Part shown: positions 62,401-64,000 of the stretch, piece after piece
Layout: each line of letters starts with the position of its first letter
Numbering within the stretch: position 1 is the stretch's first letter
Source: Trichobilharzia regenti
Taxonomy: Eukaryota; Platyhelminthes; Trematoda; Strigeidida; Schistosomatidae
Length of the DNA: 64,000 nt
Direction of reading: 5' to 3'
Assembly: GCA_944472135.2 (NCBI GenBank)
Contig: OX235270.1
Location: 70,441,168-70,505,167, forward strand
Position numbers and translations under genes: made by a program
The notes under the pieces: generated by a model
What the model saw: only the letters and a program-made list of their open reading frames with translations
The model's database searches: none
Told to the model about the DNA's origin: nothing

Positions 62401-63762
62401 TTAATAGATGGGAAGTAATCAGATAATAATTGCAAAAACAATGGCTCATCCTCGGAAGTCAACATGTGTAAATTTCTATCGCGTAAATGTCTTACTAAAA
62501 CTTGTTCCTCGTTGATAAGTTCATGTATGTTATGTGTTGAACGAATTTCATCAAGTATGGAGATAATATTTCTCAACCCGAAATCATAGTAAATCTAAGA
62601 ATCAAGCATGAAGAAAAATGTATAACAAGCACTCATTCTAAACATCCAGATGTAAGCATTTAATTAGCATTACATTTTGAGCACTCTGCTTCATTTAGGC
62701 TGTGAGCGTTGTGCTGGTGAAGTAATACTGATTGTGTGCAGTTACCGAACGTAAGATTTTATGTTTGCTAACGAACAAAACCCTATGTATTGCCAGTCAG
62801 TTTTTAGCAATCCATGTCAGATCTATTCGCGATTGCTGGTATACAAGAGGAAGAATGCTTGCAGGCTGAAAAACAATTCATGTTTCACCTTCATAACTTT
62901 TGTAATCAACCATGACTGACGAGAGTTTAGAAATGAGCATATTGTCACTGAAAATATTTTTGGTCATTTCATTGAAGGCTCCAAACAATATATCTCATTT
63001 ATACCCAAATTAATCCAGACAGTGGGTATTTCTCCTCACAACTCAGAAAATGATGCAAAGTATTCATCTGAAAGTCATAAATTCTCACCTATTCACTTCA
63101 TAGCCTATAATCTATCTGATAATTAACAACTTTCTTCATACCTCATATGATCAATCAGCGACAGCAGACTTATTTAAAGTTCTTGAAGTATAACTAATTC
63201 ACACCTGTAAGTATCAAACTGATCCATCATAAAAGATCACTGTGAAGTTTCTTTCTTGAATCTCACGGAAGTATTCAAGACCACTGCAAGTAGTTAGGAT
63301 GATTTATTATTGTACATACCTGATGTTGCAAGGAATCTACAGTTTTACTAATTCTTTTTCTTAGGGAGTATTGGAAGGTTACTGCTACAAACTTGGTACA
63401 ACAACATGTACGTATCGAAGCTTTATAACCAATGAATGGTATACTTTTCATAAAATTTACAATTTTAGACTAACTCATTACTGTGTATAAAAGCTCGGAG
63501 TATATATTAAAGTTTAAATAGAATACATAAGGAAGGAATCTAAATGTTCACATGCTTGAAGACTTACTTGAGCGCACAGGTATCTTTCACAATCCTTATA
63601 GAAATTGCAGAGTTTTCTCGCTAATGATTTACTGTTAGAAAATCCGTATGTGGCTAATCGAATACGAAGTATCATTTGACAATCCGGAAGCACCACCCCG
63701 ATAAAGCGAAAATGATTTTTCATACTTTCTGTCGTATCTTGGTTTCTGGTAGTAGGTGAATT
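8190..63762 (-). CDS. Axonemal dynein heavy chain, DNAH5/DNAH8-like (partial, 20 exons)
   Basis: This is the overall gene span; exons are listed separately. The product is a motor heavy chain of the ciliary/flagellar dynein arm, in which a ring of six AAA modules hydrolyses ATP to drive microtubule sliding. Conceptual splicing gives about 2,278 codons, in order: AAA1 end, AAA2, AAA3, AAA4, coiled-coil stalk with microtubule-binding tip, AAA5, AAA6 and the start of the C-terminal domain. All introns fit GT-AG and phases agree at all 19 junctions. Assignment to the DNAH5/8 class rests on motifs recalled from that family, such as DEDEPLF-type residues before AAA2, WTDGI in AAA2, FVDF after AAA3 and the stalk-tip pattern. 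The sequence is divergent, so it may be a lineage-specific paralogue. The tail, linker, most of AAA1 and the extreme C-terminus are outside the window or not found. Confidence 0.93.
8555..8846 (-). pseudogene. Decayed duplicate of the dynein YGG exon
   Basis: An uninterrupted frame of about 95 codons, upstream of the real exon in gene orientation, reads MYKFLVEIINGD where the functional exon has MQFMVAEIIYGG, and later TNLVKNKSGVKL against TNLSNRNSVETL. The length matches the functional exon (about 87 codons), and DNA similarity is visible around 8,786-8,801 against 8,401-8,416. The YGG motif is broken, the acceptor is weak, and the donor GT at the equivalent position is missing. I read it as a tandem exon duplicate that has decayed. 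An alternative exon cannot be excluded without transcripts. Confidence 0.6.
9240..10050 (+). mobile_element. Penelope-like element fragment (RT end plus GIY-YIG endonuclease)
   Basis: Frames give VYRKPIHSNRYLDFRSSHH (end of the RT domain, about 9,255-9,315), then SEALRRILNKAGIKVAFEPT and SIRSTPCRLKDPVEP, the usual linker to the GIY-YIG endonuclease. Next come KYISQSSRTRAIRLAEHKN and SPAIALHAITYNHT (about 9,730-9,890). These blocks in this order are diagnostic of Penelope-like elements. The copy is 5'-truncated and frameshifted. Confidence 0.8.
10640..10870 (-). mobile_element. RTE-clade LINE, 5' leader fragment
   Basis: On the minus strand this repeats the leader of the RTE copy at 20,540-20,770: GAGCTAGCGACCCCA, later ttccctctggaatcg and a segment encoding EAFRKPFNRYVFLDE. 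It adjoins, head to head, the RTE 3' piece that follows. Confidence 0.65.
10875..11180 (+). mobile_element. RTE-clade LINE, 3'-end fragment
   Basis: The end of the RTE reading frame is present in degenerate form (SNGTRTGNDKLCVRRRHGKR, compare WNPxGKRKRGRPKxTLRR), then the terminal box agctctacgttccattcag and aaaggaataatgata. It is in opposite orientation to the preceding 5' leader piece. Confidence 0.6.
11185..12484. other. Intron sequence, nothing recognised
   Basis: AT-rich dynein intron. Short open frames (for example 12,174-12,404) show no motifs or codon pattern. No repeat family was recognised. Confidence 0.5.
12485..13175 (-). CDS. Dynein heavy chain exon: AAA6 core
   Basis: This 691-bp exon starts IYQQSTCTTPLLNILQSTGD (family: RTPLICFLSMGSDPT). 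It contains SGDWVLLQNCHLNLKYM, the conserved GGWVLLQNCHLGLEFM motif, then FRLWLTSEIHEEFP, WNKILHALSLLHYTIVKR and FGWSKPYDFNFNDF. Acceptor taaacag, donor GAG|GTAAGT. About 20 residues of an unusual insertion (DKNATSHDLKITNQNGKE) sit before FRLWL. Confidence 0.94.
13176..14215. other. Dynein intron, nothing recognised
   Basis: A 1,040-bp GT-AG intron between the two AAA6 exons. No repeats or coding blocks seen. Confidence 0.6.
14216..14433 (-). CDS. Dynein heavy chain exon: AAA6 start
   Basis: This 218-bp exon encodes VACSERQWYKWFNTQYPED and VHRLLLIRCWRPDRLHAASK, the very conserved KLLLIRxWCPDR motif, and ends EDIVFSVNE across a phase-2 donor (GA|GTAAGA). The acceptor cctattcag at 14,434-14,436 is preferred over the longer open frame, because the upstream residues do not match the family and would break the phase. 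Confidence 0.92.
14434..15723. other. Dynein intron, nothing recognised
   Basis: AT-rich. No recognisable element on either strand. Confidence 0.55.
15724..16404 (-). CDS. Dynein heavy chain exon: AAA5/AAA6 helical insert
   Basis: This 227-codon exon begins EQQPTYSDLMHTIYEHKRKK and has a coiled-coil-like helix. It contains FRSIACHGSLLFFLLLDLAL, NEMYHFGVGQF, matching the FxxxAxRGSxLFFxxxDLxxVxxMYQxSLxxF block, later KDRIIFTFLLALRLQ, and ends NLSKLSVFKDILRR. Acceptor aacatag, donor CGG|GTAAGT, phase 0. Confidence 0.94.
16405..17719. other. Dynein intron with a short TA microsatellite
   Basis: Contains a TA repeat near 16,622-16,642 and otherwise only AT-rich sequence without recognised elements. 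Confidence 0.6.
17720..17902 (-). CDS. Dynein heavy chain exon: AAA5-AAA6
   Basis: This 61-codon exon encodes IKIDDEEILVHPKFRLILTT, equivalent to the family's FKLYITTKLPNP, then VIASLTVIDFSYDDKSFEQY (VIDFTVTMKGLENQ) and ends FGCK. Acceptor gattctag, donor AAG|GTACGA, phase 0 both ends. Confidence 0.92.
17985..18305 (+). mobile_element. Second RTE-like family, 3'-end fragment
   Basis: The segment repeats the last codons of the element at 56,530-58,690: near 18,030-18,130 it reads LGPSGL-type then WLETIGDMAQNR and QWRRCIQSL. The same 3' untranslated region follows (tttggaacgtggcaactcga, aagttctatgttgaatcc). It is 5'-truncated and plus strand. Confidence 0.75.
18807..19045 (+). mobile_element. 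tRNA-headed SINE with RTE-type tail (copy 1)
   Basis: The tRNA-like head (18,809-18,882) has an A box (gcgcagcggtagagtgc) and a B box (agttcgatcc). The body ggctagcaaccccatcctgt is followed by the tail agccctatgttccactgg. Body and tail match the 5' leader and 3' end of the RTE elements here. It lies inside a dynein intron. Confidence 0.8.
19692..19847 (-). CDS. Dynein heavy chain exon: AAA5 (short)
   Basis: This 52-codon exon was found from phase and homology. It encodes TTTLDELTFRSILKDSLNNG then LYIKNITSSLDPLLTLLID, corresponding to [29 protein letters not shown]. Acceptor taattag, donor AAG|GTCAGT. The 6.4-kb intron separating it from the previous exon houses the nested RTE/CR1 repeat block. 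Confidence 0.88.
20530..21428 (+). mobile_element. RTE-clade LINE, 5' half (interrupted copy)
   Basis: The leader with aagctagcgaccctatccca (20,551) is followed by degenerate endonuclease coding: FYGQLQTEMDNIPNGD and IQIIMGDMN (21,140-21,220). The frame runs to residues like DRHTTNNIS near 21,400-21,422, where homology stops and a CR1 element begins. The rest of this copy resumes at about 23,695. Confidence 0.8.
21429..23500 (+). mobile_element. CR1-clade LINE inserted in the RTE copy
   Basis: An endonuclease remnant at 21,640-21,874 reads CRSLSNKDIYLNALSCSN and LNDFNMYGKDRSSSRK. RT blocks follow: FAYKHSRSTLDAAAV, FLDYTSAFDSVPRDI (22,220-22,255), HADD in place of FADD (22,470-22,481), LKLNPSKCQTVNFSF, YLGLILSSDLSW and LPIFLYCSP. 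A deletion and several stops separate endonuclease and RT. The 3' end is at about 23,455-23,500 with GAAATAAATCCA and a TTA-rich tail. It resembles the SR1/Perere type of schistosome CR1 elements (placement inferred). Confidence 0.82.
23500..23690 (+). mobile_element. CR1-type LINE 3' tail, second copy
   Basis: A separate 3' end directly follows the first: gagatgcaatattgtggcaa, gctgagaattccatta, then tttttggaacaaag and a TTATTATTAT tail. It is related to the tail at 52,640-52,740 and to the 3' part of the SINEs at 41,329, 44,324 and 49,945. Confidence 0.6.
23695..25445 (+). mobile_element. RTE-clade LINE, 3' half (interrupted copy)
   Basis: Resumes in the endonuclease end with LLDIKLRRGTNVTSDNRLV, FKMKLKAFRTT and RPQFKFNIQKLKG, then EERKMVKQKMNQCK. 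The RT region is shortened and heavily mutated. The 3' end is agccctatgttccactcgg, then AAAAATAATAATAAT at 25,432. It joins the 5' half at 20,530-21,428 without overlap. Confidence 0.8.
25446..26216. other. Dynein intron, nothing recognised
   Basis: Sequence between the RTE 3' end and the AAA5 exon. Unique-looking and AT-rich. Confidence 0.5.
26217..26369 (-). CDS. Dynein heavy chain exon: AAA5
   Basis: This 51-codon exon encodes VDESILEGLVMDDVSIQNAI and IPLVIDPHEQCFQWI. It matches the AAA5 block LPGDDLSIQNGII...RYPLLIDPQ in axonemal chains. Acceptor acttag, donor TCG|GTAGGT, phase 0 both ends. AAA5 lacks a P-loop in all dyneins, as here. Confidence 0.93.
26964..28124 (-). CDS. Dynein heavy chain exon: stalk, microtubule-binding domain, AAA5 start
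   Basis: The largest exon has 387 codons. It starts VHSMRHSEIMKQNNHL and has a heptad-rich first coiled coil (CC1, about residues 1-105). The microtubule-binding tip includes IRYTDIRLLRKSQGPPNLL with MRVMDCLLILL, then SLSGLLTWVL. The second coiled coil CC2 follows, and AAA5 opens with LLGDSLYLAAFLVYCGPF. Acceptor atatttag, donor TCA|GTAAGT. This is the part that contacts microtubules, and it keeps the family architecture in one exon. Confidence 0.95.
28601..29171 (-). mobile_element. Penelope-like element 3' fragment flanked by inverted repeats
   Basis: The minus frame at 29,074-28,874 encodes TEHRIDVNQAFKVIYRIPTN, then LLNIAEAVGIHIKKPNLCVQ and KKLVQTLSLPW, resembling the C-terminal end of Penelope-type endonuclease frames. 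Near-identical inverted 98-bp arms lie at 28,601-28,698 and 29,074-29,171. Inverted terminal structure is characteristic of this class. Confidence 0.65.
29815..30580 (+). mobile_element. Penelope-like element 3' fragment and UTR
   Basis: The plus strand encodes a relative of the preceding fragment (TDSFKVIYKVNRNLPKAV, CIEKPELCVQKKLVQPL). A T-rich 3' untranslated region follows and ends gccgaaaagatatctttgct near 30,532, the same end found on the palindrome at 3,208-4,214. Confidence 0.6.
31066..31509 (-). CDS. Dynein heavy chain exon: AAA4 end to stalk base
   Basis: This 148-codon exon starts IPNLIGRAELEEF (family: EISNLFARDEMDEI). It contains HLHVILCYCSERDKSIHR, equivalent to NLHVVLCFSP, then MYTTIDWFYDWSPEAYMTIA, the conserved TTMDWF..W..EAL motif, and ends FYLEQIRR before the stalk. 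Acceptor ttacag, donor AGA|GTAAGT, phase 0 both ends. The whole stretch from 31,509 is one exon. Confidence 0.93.
31510..33906. other. Dynein intron with an unexplained segment
   Basis: Mostly featureless. The stretch at about 31,860-32,540 is less AT-rich than its surroundings and may be an old repeat, but I could not match it to any family seen here. Confidence 0.45.
33907..34096 (-). CDS. Dynein heavy chain exon: AAA4 Walker B region (degenerate)
   Basis: This 190-bp exon reads DFKYPNFVEKLKAAHRNAGL, then TVLLLAINAILND where the family has TFIFTDSEIKDE, and ends SAVLQNGF. Acceptor aacacag, donor TTT|GTAAGT. The strand is preserved but the usual Walker B aspartate is not visible. Nucleotide hydrolysis at AAA4 may therefore be lost while binding could remain. 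Recognised only from alignment, length and phase. Confidence 0.88.
34328..34556 (+). mobile_element. tRNA-headed SINE with RTE-type tail (copy 2)
   Basis: The tRNA-like head (gcgtcggtggtacagcgg ... ggttcgattcccggccgac) has both pol III boxes, the body gctagcaaccccatcctg, and the tail agccctatgttccaccgg. It lies in an intron between AAA4 exons, opposite to the gene. Confidence 0.82.
34560..35985. other. Intron sequence with two short orphan ORFs
   Basis: Plus frames at 35,164-35,364 and 35,455-35,670 (66 and 71 codons) are the only notable content. They may be scraps of one old element, but no motif identifies them. Confidence 0.35.
35990..36215 (+). mobile_element. Second RTE-like family, 3'-end scrap
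   Basis: A highly diverged 3' end: tctcaatggtacagatgcat parallels the QWRRCI codons of 18,105-18,125, and ggagtggcaacttgaagcac parallels the 3' untranslated region. No coding capacity remains. Confidence 0.5.
36296..36549 (-). CDS. Dynein heavy chain exon: AAA4 Walker A
   Basis: The 254-bp exon encodes VEGLSSLCTHIQQLQQ, NLILFPDFVRHIVRICRAVR, then the AAA4 P-loop GPYGCGKRS (36,356-36,382) and LISGYEVVEVSSS. The family's loop is usually GVGGSGKQS, so the GxxGxGK core is kept with changed flanks. Acceptor ttggtag, donor AG|GTAAAT (phase 2). Confidence 0.92.
37610..37900 (-). mobile_element. RTE-clade LINE, 3'-end fragment
   Basis: The minus strand reads QTLEWDSNTKRRMGL-like residues (about 37,835-37,775) and ends gaagccctatattacactct near 37,640, matching the RTE terminal box. 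Heavily mutated. Confidence 0.5.
38728..38794 (-). CDS. Dynein heavy chain 67-bp microexon
   Basis: This exon is too short to show up as an ORF. It has a strong pyrimidine tract and cccaacag acceptor, and a CAG|GTATGC donor. Its 67 bp convert phase 2 to phase 0, exactly what the neighbours need. The encoded peptide ends NDVPKVYEQ, matching the conserved EVPKIYE segment that precedes AAA4 in DNAH5/8-class chains. Frame, motif and splice sites agree independently. Confidence 0.88.
39650..39765 (+). mobile_element. SINE body fragment lacking the tRNA head
   Basis: aaaggttgagcgtgaggcta, gcaaccctacccccat and tccctatgttccacttgg match the RTE-derived body and tail of the SINEs at 18,807 and 58,751. 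The tRNA-like part is absent. Confidence 0.6.
40528..40718 (-). CDS. Dynein heavy chain exon: AAA3-AAA4 connector
   Basis: This 191-bp exon encodes VFKSKESVLSLWQHEVRRV, LADRLSVVEDEKWF and, near its end, VIFVDFMG. This matches the DNAH5/8-type LLSLxKHECxRVIADRF and YFVDFLR. Acceptor tttcacag; donor ATGGG|GTTAGA leaves phase 2. That phase does not match the AAA4 exon at 36,549, which is what pointed to the intervening microexon. Confidence 0.92.
41329..41504 (-). mobile_element. tRNA-headed SINE with CR1-type tail (copy A)
   Basis: On the minus strand: tRNA-like head gtgcgtcggtggcacagtgg ... gaggttcgatcccctgccg, then a short unique part. The 3' part is gctgaaaattccatacttgt, then aatacagtgtggaatcaag. 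The head matches the RTE-tailed SINEs; the 3' part matches the CR1-type LINE tail at 52,679-52,730. Confidence 0.82.
41720..42233 (-). mobile_element. Second RTE-like family, diverged RT fragment
   Basis: The minus strand around 41,800-41,725 parallels the YADDIVLLGEDADEMQSLL region of the 56,742-58,670 element. Around 42,140-41,995 it parallels the RPTVIIFLD and CLAVKGIPRKYIA region. Much between them is deleted. Confidence 0.5.
42234..42425 (-). mobile_element. Different tRNA-derived SINE
   Basis: On the minus strand: A-box-like tagctcagttgtaacg (42,394-42,410) and B box gggttcgaatttc (42,348-42,360), spaced as in a tRNA. The head differs from the gcgtcgg family in this window. The 3' limit is approximate. 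Confidence 0.5.
42430..44282. other. Intron sequence, little recognised
   Basis: Near 43,690-43,715 the sequence aaatttatcgaaaagaatgt resembles the Penelope-like terminal motif seen at 29,120. The rest is unassigned. Confidence 0.45.
44283..44500 (-). mobile_element. tRNA-headed SINE with CR1-type tail (copy B)
   Basis: Same structure as 41,329-41,504: head gtgcgtcggtggcacagtgg read from 44,500 downward, then the CR1-like 3' part. An AT-rich AAT/TTA tail at 44,283-44,323 marks the 3' end. Confidence 0.82.
44527..44748. repeat. Inverted pair of hammerhead-type SINE pieces
   Basis: Arms 44,527-44,596 and 44,679-44,748 are near-perfect inverted copies. The plus-strand right side keeps the hammerhead-like core ccgatga ... 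ctaggacgaaac (44,664-44,690), with CUGAUGA changed to CCGAUGA. A tRNA B-box-like ggattcgaaacg lies just before it at 44,633-44,644. Sm-alpha SINEs of schistosomes carry such ribozymes. Confidence 0.65.
44866..45192 (-). CDS. Dynein heavy chain exon: AAA3 C-terminal half
   Basis: This 109-codon exon begins YVAAMTTPLKRRSDISTRL, corresponding to the family's AAMxxPGGGRNDIPQRLKRQF. The glycine-rich stretch is replaced here by TTPLKR. It continues LPNNQTLDYIF, TKMLPTPAKFQYVYTFRDVCRIW and ends ADRK. Acceptor catattag, donor AAG|GTAAGG. The loss of the GGG motif is a clear divergence from canonical axonemal chains. Confidence 0.92.
45670..46320 (+). CDS. Unrecognised single-pass membrane protein, nested in dynein intron
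   Basis: This intronless frame of 216 codons starts at an ATG in good context (A at -3, G at +4); the frame is open upstream only to about 45,610. The protein has a polar N-terminus, one strongly hydrophobic segment (about residues 24-47, ...NLLLTYSICIFLIIVC...), then a basic flank RSVKR. A cysteine cluster C-x2-C-x6-C-x-C lies at residues 96-108, and a basic, serine-rich tail follows. I recognise no family. It lies on the strand opposite the dynein, wholly inside the 45,193-47,690 intron. A TATA-like stretch lies near 45,477-45,487 and an AATAAA at 47,011-47,016. Real gene status is likely but unproven. Confidence 0.55.
   Translation: MVTRNDNNRTDLSLHFTSHRMASFNLLLTYSICIFLIIVCTILLITVDINFQRSVKRLISLMFCRAKPTKSETEEKHDGILGVSDTSEVDDLTDSCGLCLKSILTCKCLTITKDGKKIKIKSSLRMSSIYKRPSSKKDVLKRQSTEDIYVTENYRQKGDIFRVRLEFLSDLAAYMNMRALKHLTRESVLSRSSNDKLVTNEDAIFASESDAMFYVN
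46321..47690. other. Downstream of the nested gene, no coding recognised
   Basis: May include the 3' untranslated region of the nested plus-strand gene (AATAAA at 47,011-47,016). Otherwise dynein intron without recognised repeats. Confidence 0.45.
47691..47897 (-). CDS. Dynein heavy chain exon: AAA3 Walker B
   Basis: This 69-codon exon reads from RLIMECTSKPSE to the Walker B strand TVFIDDLHML (about 47,800-47,826). It then runs through EFFRQLVEMEGFYNW, the counterpart of the DNAH5-type EIVRQMMEMEGMY, to TTNFN. Acceptor ctgtag, donor AAT|GTAATA. Both acidic residues of Walker B are present, so AAA3 is predicted able to hydrolyse ATP. Confidence 0.93.
48041..48321. repeat. Inverted pair of hammerhead-type SINE pieces, 81-bp arms
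   Basis: Arms 48,041-48,121 and 48,241-48,321 pair with exact symmetry. Both carry ctaggacgaaacagctgtcc (or its complement), the GAAA side of a hammerhead core. On the minus strand the left arm also has a GATGA-like half near 48,130. The intact CUGAUGA box is not present, so cleavage is doubtful. Confidence 0.65.
48470..48660 (+). mobile_element. Sm-alpha-like SINE relic with hammerhead remnant
   Basis: A B-box-like aagttcgatacc (48,570-48,581) is followed by a degraded ribozyme core ending aagtcccgaattaggatgag (48,620-48,639). Stem II is still recognisable, but both catalytic boxes are mutated. Confidence 0.5.
49288..49565 (-). CDS. Dynein heavy chain exon: AAA3 Walker A
   Basis: The 278-bp exon starts at phase 1 with NWILWSKRID and includes FFVPNECTNCVEYFL. 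The AAA3 P-loop is GDICSGKT (49,384-49,407), followed by NFTHNTSVESFQ, equivalent to the family's NFSSATEPMMFQ. Acceptor ttggatag, donor CAG|GTGAAT. AAA3 is a regulatory nucleotide site in most dyneins, and the loop keeps GxxxxGKT. Confidence 0.93.
49931..50122 (-). mobile_element. tRNA-headed SINE with CR1-type tail (copy C)
   Basis: The third copy of the CR1-tailed SINE: a gcgtcggtggcatagtgg head read from 50,122 downward, B box gaggttcgatcccc, and the 3' part gctgaaaattccatact. A repeated tgcaatattcat flanks the 5' end (from about 50,120 and again from 50,136). Confidence 0.82.
50130..51704. other. Intron sequence, nothing firmly recognised
   Basis: A minus-strand open frame at 50,294-50,500 (68 codons) has a protein-like composition but no recognised motif. 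A TTATTATTATCG tract near 51,180 may be an old LINE tail. Confidence 0.4.
51705..51908 (-). mobile_element. Sm-alpha-like SINE relic with hammerhead remnant
   Basis: On the minus strand: tRNA-like head with atctggtgggtaatggt (near 51,890), then ggtacatccatttgacaggt (51,783-51,802), tcaagttagaccaaatg and ctctggatttcactgcta. This follows the order of schistosome Sm-alpha hammerheads (GGUACAUCC, CUGAUGA, stem II, GAAA, CUGGAUUCCACUGC). Both catalytic boxes have changed. Confidence 0.65.
52120..53738 (-). mobile_element. Penelope-like element with GIY-YIG endonuclease, inverted ends
   Basis: The minus frame near 53,390-53,330 reads KIKCSGCDAIYIGQTSREN, the GIY-YIG core (here CDAIYIGQT). After frameshifts come ELEKLEKSSAIGLHAIESGH (53,285-53,220) and MDFDNTEIILKNFRDHKERL with EALHVEWNPNCLNR. 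This is the endonuclease domain of Penelope-like elements. Inverted ends at 52,120-52,209 and 53,649-53,738 flank it. No RT domain was recognised, so it is internally deleted. Confidence 0.75.
52430..52740 (+). mobile_element. CR1-type LINE 3' end
   Basis: A T-rich untranslated region, then gctgaaaattccatacctgt, aataccgtttggaataaagc and a TTATTATTATTAT tail ending near 52,738. Only the 3' end is present. It lies within the Penelope-like element described at 52,120-53,738, on the other strand. Confidence 0.6.
54052..54807. mobile_element. Non-autonomous TIR element with telomere-like core
   Basis: Terminal inverted repeats ggcaaagttgaacaatagcg... at 54,070-54,094 and 54,766-54,790 match at 24 of 25 positions. 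Weaker pairing extends outward to about 54,052/54,807. No transposase frame lies between. I do not recognise the superfamily. Confidence 0.6.
54478..54606 (+). repeat. Degenerate interstitial telomere-like array (CCCTAA)n
   Basis: About 130 bp made of imperfect units of CCCTAA and close variants (ccctaacct, ccctagccctaat, ccctaaccc). The schistosome telomere repeat is TTAGGG. The array lies in the middle of the TIR element. Confidence 0.75.
55541..55705 (+). mobile_element. Sm-alpha-like SINE relic with hammerhead remnant
   Basis: A tRNA-like start gtggtctagtggataatg, then ggtacatctggatgacaggt (55,621-55,640), cccaaataggataaaatcg (stem II plus the GAAA side, 55,641-55,659) and accaccagtcaccacccacc. 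The core boxes are GATGACA for CUGAUGA and TAAAA for GAAA, so it is predicted inactive. Confidence 0.7.
56063..56429 (-). CDS. Dynein heavy chain exon: AAA2-AAA3 helical region
   Basis: This 367-bp exon encodes VWLMGRAEKDVN, then helices with RYAIFSLIWSFTSLLDLRGR, matching the family's LFVFGLMWSLG...LDSR block, and ends DYGLDND before a phase-1 donor (G|GTAAAG). The acceptor is ccaaag. It joins the next exon to read DYGLDNDGNWILW, which fits the conserved aromatic W-x-x-W boundary of AAA3. Confidence 0.92.
56530..58690 (-). mobile_element. RTE-like LINE with a 642-codon open RT frame
   Basis: The frame at 58,670-56,742 (minus) is uninterrupted. Blocks in order: GKAAGPDGMTPEVFKYGG, LIIPIYKKGDKSSCDNHRGI, AGFRPGRGCIDHIFTLRQIL, a shortened motif A (FLDSVDREVLWRCL), TSGVRQGCPLSPFLFNFII, the catalytic YADDIVLLGEDADEM, RFTYLGSTISPNG, a C-terminal LRWLGHVLRMPSHRLPRRA, and the end QWRRCIHSL. 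A 3' untranslated region follows to about 56,530. The endonuclease half is missing (5' truncation). The open frame suggests recent insertion, yet about six residues of motif A are deleted. It lies in the intron between the AAA2 exons. Confidence 0.88.
58751..58982 (+). mobile_element. tRNA-headed SINE with RTE-type tail (copy 3)
   Basis: Head tgcgtcggtggtatagcggt ... ggggttcgatccacggccg, body accaaccccatcctgtaaaa, tail agccctattttccactgggg. It lies directly beside the 5' end of the RTE-like element at 56,530-58,690. Confidence 0.83.
59000..59820. other. Dynein intron, nothing recognised
   Basis: Between the SINE at 58,982 and the AAA2 exon. Featureless AT-rich sequence. Confidence 0.5.
59821..60327 (-). 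CDS. Dynein heavy chain exon: AAA2 ATPase core
   Basis: This 169-codon exon holds the AAA2 Walker A loop GSAGVGKS (60,247-60,270), the family block SNSWTDGI, a Walker B-like CFIIDG, and a sensor/arginine-finger region ending in GVVYMDTKTLNW. Acceptor ccccag, donor GAA|GTAAGA, phase 0 to 0. In dyneins AAA2 binds nucleotide but is usually a structural site. The P-loop keeps the GxxGxGKS pattern, so binding looks possible. Confidence 0.94.
60328..61409. other. Dynein intron, nothing recognised
   Basis: Upstream of the RTE 3' third. Only short frames without motifs. Confidence 0.5.
61410..62281 (+). mobile_element. RTE-clade LINE, 3' third
   Basis: 5'-truncated. It begins inside the RT domain with NLDFVDDTCLISHKLK-like residues (61,432-61,480) and NKLAEEAGCEDRT. 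Degenerate C-terminal coding shares long identical stretches with 25,040-25,440. The end is agccgtatgtttcagtcgg with an AATAATAAT tail at 62,262-62,281. The tail sits against a dynein splice donor. Confidence 0.8.
62292..62594 (-). CDS. Dynein heavy chain exon: AAA1-AAA2 linker
   Basis: This 101-codon exon begins IYYDFGLRNI, the conserved YDFGLR motif joining AAA1 to AAA2. It continues through LRDRNLHMLTSEDEPLF, a block typical of DNAH5/DNAH8-class chains, to KPWISKIIN. The acceptor is ttcttag and the donor AAT|GTAAGT, phase 0 at both ends. An RTE retrotransposon tail of AAT repeats ends only a few bases inside the downstream intron. Confidence 0.92.
62595..63567. other. Dynein intron, nothing recognised
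   Basis: A 973-bp GT-AG intron without recognised repeats. Confidence 0.55.
63568..63762 (-). CDS. Dynein heavy chain exon: end of AAA1
   Basis: This 65-codon exon is the first one visible (the most N-terminal part of the protein here). It carries the AAA1 C-terminal segment RFIGVVLPDC, matching the family's FRPVA/FRTVAMMVPD block, then ATYGFSNSKSLARKL. The acceptor tttcag precedes AATTC and the donor GTAAGT follows CAA; both phases are 0. The usual NPGYAGR block and Walker motifs of AAA1 must lie in exons beyond the right edge. The first 15 or so residues are atypical, so the 5' boundary is slightly less certain than the 3' one. Confidence 0.85.
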
Positions 63763-64000
63763 CTGAAATTTTGGATTAGTTGAGAATAAAATAATCACTT
63801 CATGGTAATGCAGCAGTTCGAATCATCGCAGTTGCCAACATCTTCAAAGAAAAATAATACAACTACCTGGAAAACCAGTTAGTGACACTAGTAGGCGCTC
63901 TGCTTATTGGATGTGAGTGGGAAGCACAATGAAGTAGTTCTGTGAATTAAAACTTAGTATTTTATTATGCTGATGAACGCAATGAACAGAGACTGGCTAA

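Overview
The window is AT-rich animal DNA from a flatworm, most likely a Schistosoma species. The evidence is the repeat content: SR2/RTE-like, CR1-like, Penelope-like and Ty3/gypsy retroelements, tRNA-headed SINEs, and Sm-alpha-type SINEs with hammerhead-ribozyme relics. Short exons lie in repeat-filled introns of about 0.6-6.5 kb. Species cannot be fixed from the sequence alone.

One large gene organises nearly the whole window. It is an axonemal dynein heavy chain on the minus strand, closest to the DNAH5/DNAH8 (outer-arm) class. I placed 20 consecutive coding exons between 63,762 and 8,190. They run in order from the end of AAA1 through AAA2, AAA3, AAA4, the stalk with its microtubule-binding domain, AAA5 and AAA6 into the C-terminal domain. 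They total 6,836 bp (about 2,278 codons). Splice phase is kept at all 19 junctions, and this only works with a 67-bp microexon at 38,728-38,794. The N-terminal exons lie beyond the right edge. The last C-terminal exons were not found in the left 8.2 kb and probably lie beyond the left edge. AAA4 looks degenerate at Walker B, and a decayed second copy of the last visible exon sits just upstream of it.

The introns hold almost everything else. 1-8,000: decayed Ty3/gypsy pol, RTE pieces, a 1-kb palindrome and a long broken RTE. 9,240-11,180: a Penelope-like fragment and two head-to-head RTE ends. 20,530-25,445: an RTE copy split by a CR1 insertion. 28,600-30,580: Penelope-like ends. 36,000-42,430: RTE scraps and SINEs. 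44,300-50,130: SINEs, hammerhead palindromes and a nested plus-strand gene (45,670-46,320) for an unrecognised single-pass membrane protein. 51,700-55,700: hammerhead SINE relics, a GIY-YIG Penelope endonuclease, and a TIR element enclosing degenerate telomere-like repeats. 56,530-58,985: an RTE-like element with a 642-codon open frame, followed by a SINE. 61,410-62,281: an RTE 3' end abutting a dynein splice donor.

The most notable points are: one tRNA-like SINE head joined to two different LINE tails (RTE and CR1); the nested membrane-protein gene; the duplicated dynein exon; the telomere-repeat-bearing TIR element; and paired inverted hammerhead SINEs.
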